Source of the DNA: an uncultured Acholeplasmatales bacterium
Lineage (GTDB): Bacteria; Bacillota_I; Bacilli_A; ML615J-28; CAG-698
Assembly (NCBI GenBank): GCA_937877075.1
Contig: CALEGD010000130.1
Coordinates: 1-18,276 of the forward strand
Direction of reading: 5' to 3'
Length of the DNA stretch: 18,276 nucleotides
Shown here in pieces: positions 17,501-18,276 of the stretch. The translations under genes and the position numbers were made by a program. Under the pieces are notes generated by a model, which saw only the letters and a program-made list of their open reading frames with translations, was not told where the DNA came from and searched no databases. Position 1 is the first letter of the stretch; every line of letters begins with the position of its first letter.

Positions 17501-18158
17501 TACCCTATATGCGAAATGGATTCCTTTGTTTACAGTAACATTTGAAACTAATGGTGGAACTGTATTAGTAGATGGTGTAGCTGTAATTAGTCTTGATGTA
17601 CAAGAAGGTCAAGTTCTTCCAGCGCTTACTTTCAATAAAAAGTTTAACACTTATGTTGGATTATTTACAAATGAAGGCTTAACAGAAGAATTTAATTTGG
17701 AAACTGTAATTACTGCTGACATCACTCTTTATGTTGATTGGCTTGAAGATGAACCAAATTACATTAATTCTGTTGAAGAATTTGTAGCATTCTTAGATTC
17801 TCCACAAGAAGCTAAATATCTACTAACTGTTGATATTGATATGACTGATCATACCTATACAGCAAAAACATTTAGTGGCTTACTTGACGGTCAAGGCCAT
17901 ACCATCAGTAATCTTTCGTATACTGGTGGAGATAGAAGCGGTTTATTTGATTATTTACGTGGAGAAGTTAGAAATCTTGTTTTTGAAAATTCATCAATTA
18001 CTAGTAGTGGTCGGGCAGGTTTAATCGCTGGTGAAATTGATGTTGTTGGTGTAGTAATTGAAAACATCGTTGTTGAGGGACTGACTGTTTCTGGAAATAA
18101 TAAAAATATTAAAGCTATCTTCAAGAGACAATGCAAGAAGTCCTATGCAATGGAATGA
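14565..18158 (+). CDS. Giant modular surface lipoprotein, 3' end chimeric
   Basis: Open frame of 1197 codons after a strong AAAGGAGG. Lipobox FVAC (Cys20). Domain order by residue: aBig-type Ig about 35-112 (GVTISWEIDKPEYIATNGVIT); ConA-like 122-325 (LLDEDFKS..., NKWYRARFEVDLKNKTIELF); a Ig-like region 330-415; a beta domain 420-515; beta-helix/GLUG-like module 517-790 (GILDGNGFKISNLTI, NLEFENVNV); three InlB B-repeats 850-1059; a second beta-helix module 1066 to about 1180. The last about 17 codons (from near 18105 to TGA 18158) are not part of this family: another frame there encodes a GH13 glucosidase. The real gene should continue beyond the break. Function is probably pectin or plant-surface adhesion, inferred from the operon. 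Codons from about 17.1 kb are richer in A at third position than upstream. Confidence 0.8.
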   Translation: MKKFLGILCLLSLMFIFVACKDDKDQKKVDEVHGWLTLPGLTNDLTNSSERIVMPTEKDGVTISWEIDKPEYIATNGVITQPSNEVGNQVVTLTATLTLNKATKTKEFKGTVLALPALEDTEPLLDEDFKSYQNGDFKDQVSDWAVVSNKAGDSIYTVIDKIEGNTIPGGSKALKVEAKLERTLETSIQHNYDVVVIEADLMQTASSDASPINIQSSSSEPAVAFGLNGKTLYYRVDNGEQPGIEVELNKWYRARFEVDLKNKTIELFYYEEGQLIPVTPEKIPFTRTTDLQNFFIRTGSSTTPALRNPAYITNIVVNRPEALPRPVEKVKLGNVTGISDVNIEKGSIFTVAVPKVFNYYGSASELVKDTDYTLVVTNPVDIEVAGEYEVVYTFTNKTDSTDLKAVKQKVTVYEPGEPNVITNVVSTTAEYPDWLSTFTISVVQPTGDLYYLLSKNETETAEAIKAGTKIEITTNTVSLDDLFIDDNTYLHLIIIHNGDSQIESHEINRNTVTEIATPQEFYNATQTSQSEQEKTYFLLTADLDFTDFVWGNVGNKFYGILDGNGFKISNLTITAPSKTYGGIFRELDGAIIKNLEFENVNVISADQRAGVISGRTSGSKVTVENITIINSKVTVGDSSTTGSDMHGALLIGRINVETDISNIKVVSSEVLVNGKYVGGLVSYVEAKVVMSDIDVEIKVTENSSNSQLVGGIVGRVGTSGNLTLNRVIAKVDLTGAKNLGGLIGKNEGTATVTDALITGLLNVTGEGSSGAICGNASTVIEFTNVWAVALTGEDEKSSQLSAPEDNTLTSLDLVSTSTWWTENMPNIADSELWDTAGFAELIREEVVKHTITFVLEDVVVDPIEVRDSSKAILPVPVKDGFNFIGWFTDEGFTTPFDPDTLITEDHTLYGQFEEITDPLYTVTFDSNEGSAVEPQTVVEGELALEPADPTKDGFAFGGWYLDAGFETEHLFTEAVMGDITLYAKWIPLFTVTFETNGGTVLVDGVAVISLDVQEGQVLPALTFNKKFNTYVGLFTNEGLTEEFNLETVITADITLYVDWLEDEPNYINSVEEFVAFLDSPQEAKYLLTVDIDMTDHTYTAKTFSGLLDGQGHTISNLSYTGGDRSGLFDYLRGEVRNLVFENSSITSSGRAGLIAGEIDVVGVVIENIVVEGLTVSGNNKNIKAIFKRQCKKSYAME
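16113..16944 (+). repeat. Beta-helix (GLUG-like) module 1 of the surface protein
   Basis: Starts TPQEFYNA, then YFLLTADLDFTDF, FYGILDGNGFKISNL, GGIFRELDGAIIKNLEFENV, followed by about eight short turns with GG.V/LVG spacing. Homologous to module 2 (17760 on), which has SVEEFVAF, YLLTVDIDMTDH, FSGLLDGQGHTISNL, SGLFDYLRGEVRNLVFEN in the same order. Confidence 0.7.
17112..17741 (+). repeat. Three tandem InlB B-repeats (Flg_new type)
   Basis: Repeat units at 17112-17300, 17322-17519 and 17529-17741, each beginning TF/TVTF and ending TLYGQF, TLYAKW and TLYVDW. Units 1 and 2 have the full core (DGFNFIGWFTDEGF, DGFAFGGWYLDAGF); unit 3 is divergent (NTYVGLFTNEGL) and has a small insertion after its first strand. 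This repeat is common in extracellular adhesins of Firmicutes and serves as a stalk. Confidence 0.85.
17760..18105 (+). repeat. Beta-helix module 2, truncated at the junction
   Basis: Repeats the opening of module 1 (EF..., YLLTVDIDMTD, LLDGQGHTISNL, LVFENSSIT, AGLIAGEI) and breaks off after VSGNNKN, where module 1 would continue with more turns. The break is at the chimeric junction, so the true length is unknown. Confidence 0.7.
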
Positions 18159-18276
18159 TAAAAGAAATGCAGGTTTCACTGAGGGTATTCCCTGGTTTTA
18201 TATAAATAAAAATTATAAGAAAGTTAATGTGGAAAATCAATTAAAGGATTCCAAGTCCGTACTTAATTTTTATAAG
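18121..18276 (+). CDS. Internal fragment of a GH13 oligo-1,6-glucosidase
   Basis: 52 codons open to the window end, partial at both ends. It begins SRDNARSPMQWNDKRNAGF, followed by TEGIPWFYINKNYKKVNVE and SKSVLNFYK. This is the well-known RDNARTPMQW region of GH13_31 alpha-glucosidases, about residues 410-465 of about 560, including the GTPWI.VNPNY and INV segments. The homology may begin a few codons earlier (KILKLS, from about 18103). The enzyme would hydrolyse alpha-1,6 or alpha-1,4 glucosides in the cytoplasm and has no link to pectin. No start codon, promoter or upstream catalytic domain is here, so it is a fragment joined to the surface gene. Confidence 0.85.

Noticed and set aside
18115..18158. 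Natural C-terminus of the giant protein (KAIFKRQCKKSYAME)
   Set aside because: This tail is the out-of-frame reading of the glucosidase codons; the composition changes abruptly and no cell-surface anchor is present.

Overview
The window looks like a contig from a low-GC Firmicutes/Tenericutes bacterium. The Acholeplasmatales/Izemoplasmatales type is an inference from the AT-rich codons, the many lipoproteins and TGA acting as stop (tetR, PL1 and PL2 end on it), so this is not a TGA=Trp mycoplasma. No rRNA, tRNA, CRISPR array or insertion sequence was seen.

Left part (1-6.6 kb): unrelated housekeeping, defence and efflux genes. A minus-strand Lsa-type ABC-F antibiotic-resistance ATPase sits behind a leader of about 190 nt with a consensus promoter, a six-codon upstream ORF, a long hairpin and an intrinsic terminator just before the ribosome binding site; this is the layout of ribosome-mediated attenuation. 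A DUF2935 gene follows on the plus strand; its ribosome binding site points at ATC rather than ATG. Then come an MMPL/RND membrane exporter, a divergent TetR regulator with repeated CATTTAAA half-sites between them, a 63-residue unknown protein, and a YczE/YitT-like membrane protein broken by one in-frame TAG.

Right part (6.8-18.1 kb): a pectin/polygalacturonate utilisation operon, all on the plus strand with tight spacing. A promoter with an extended -10 and a near-consensus cre box precede a PL1 pectate lyase lipoprotein (interrupted by one TAG at codon 56), a sugar-binding lipoprotein, two MalF/MalG-type permeases, a ConA-like lipoprotein, a secreted PL2 pectate lyase with all expected catalytic and metal-binding residues, a small Ig-like lipoprotein, and a very large surface lipoprotein. 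The large protein combines the domains of the two small lipoproteins with beta-helix and InlB-type repeats. The model is: extracellular lyases cut polygalacturonate, surface lipoproteins bind or display it, and the ABC importer takes up unsaturated oligogalacturonides. No transporter ATPase and no intracellular degradation enzyme is present here, so these must be encoded elsewhere.

Right end: near 18.10 kb the large surface gene stops matching itself and the last ~160-175 bp encode, in another frame, an internal piece of a GH13 oligo-1,6-glucosidase. This is most simply an assembly chimera at the contig end. Three genes within 5 kb (DUF2935, YczE-like, PL1) each carry what looks like a single-base lesion; they could be real decay or consensus errors, and should be checked against reads.
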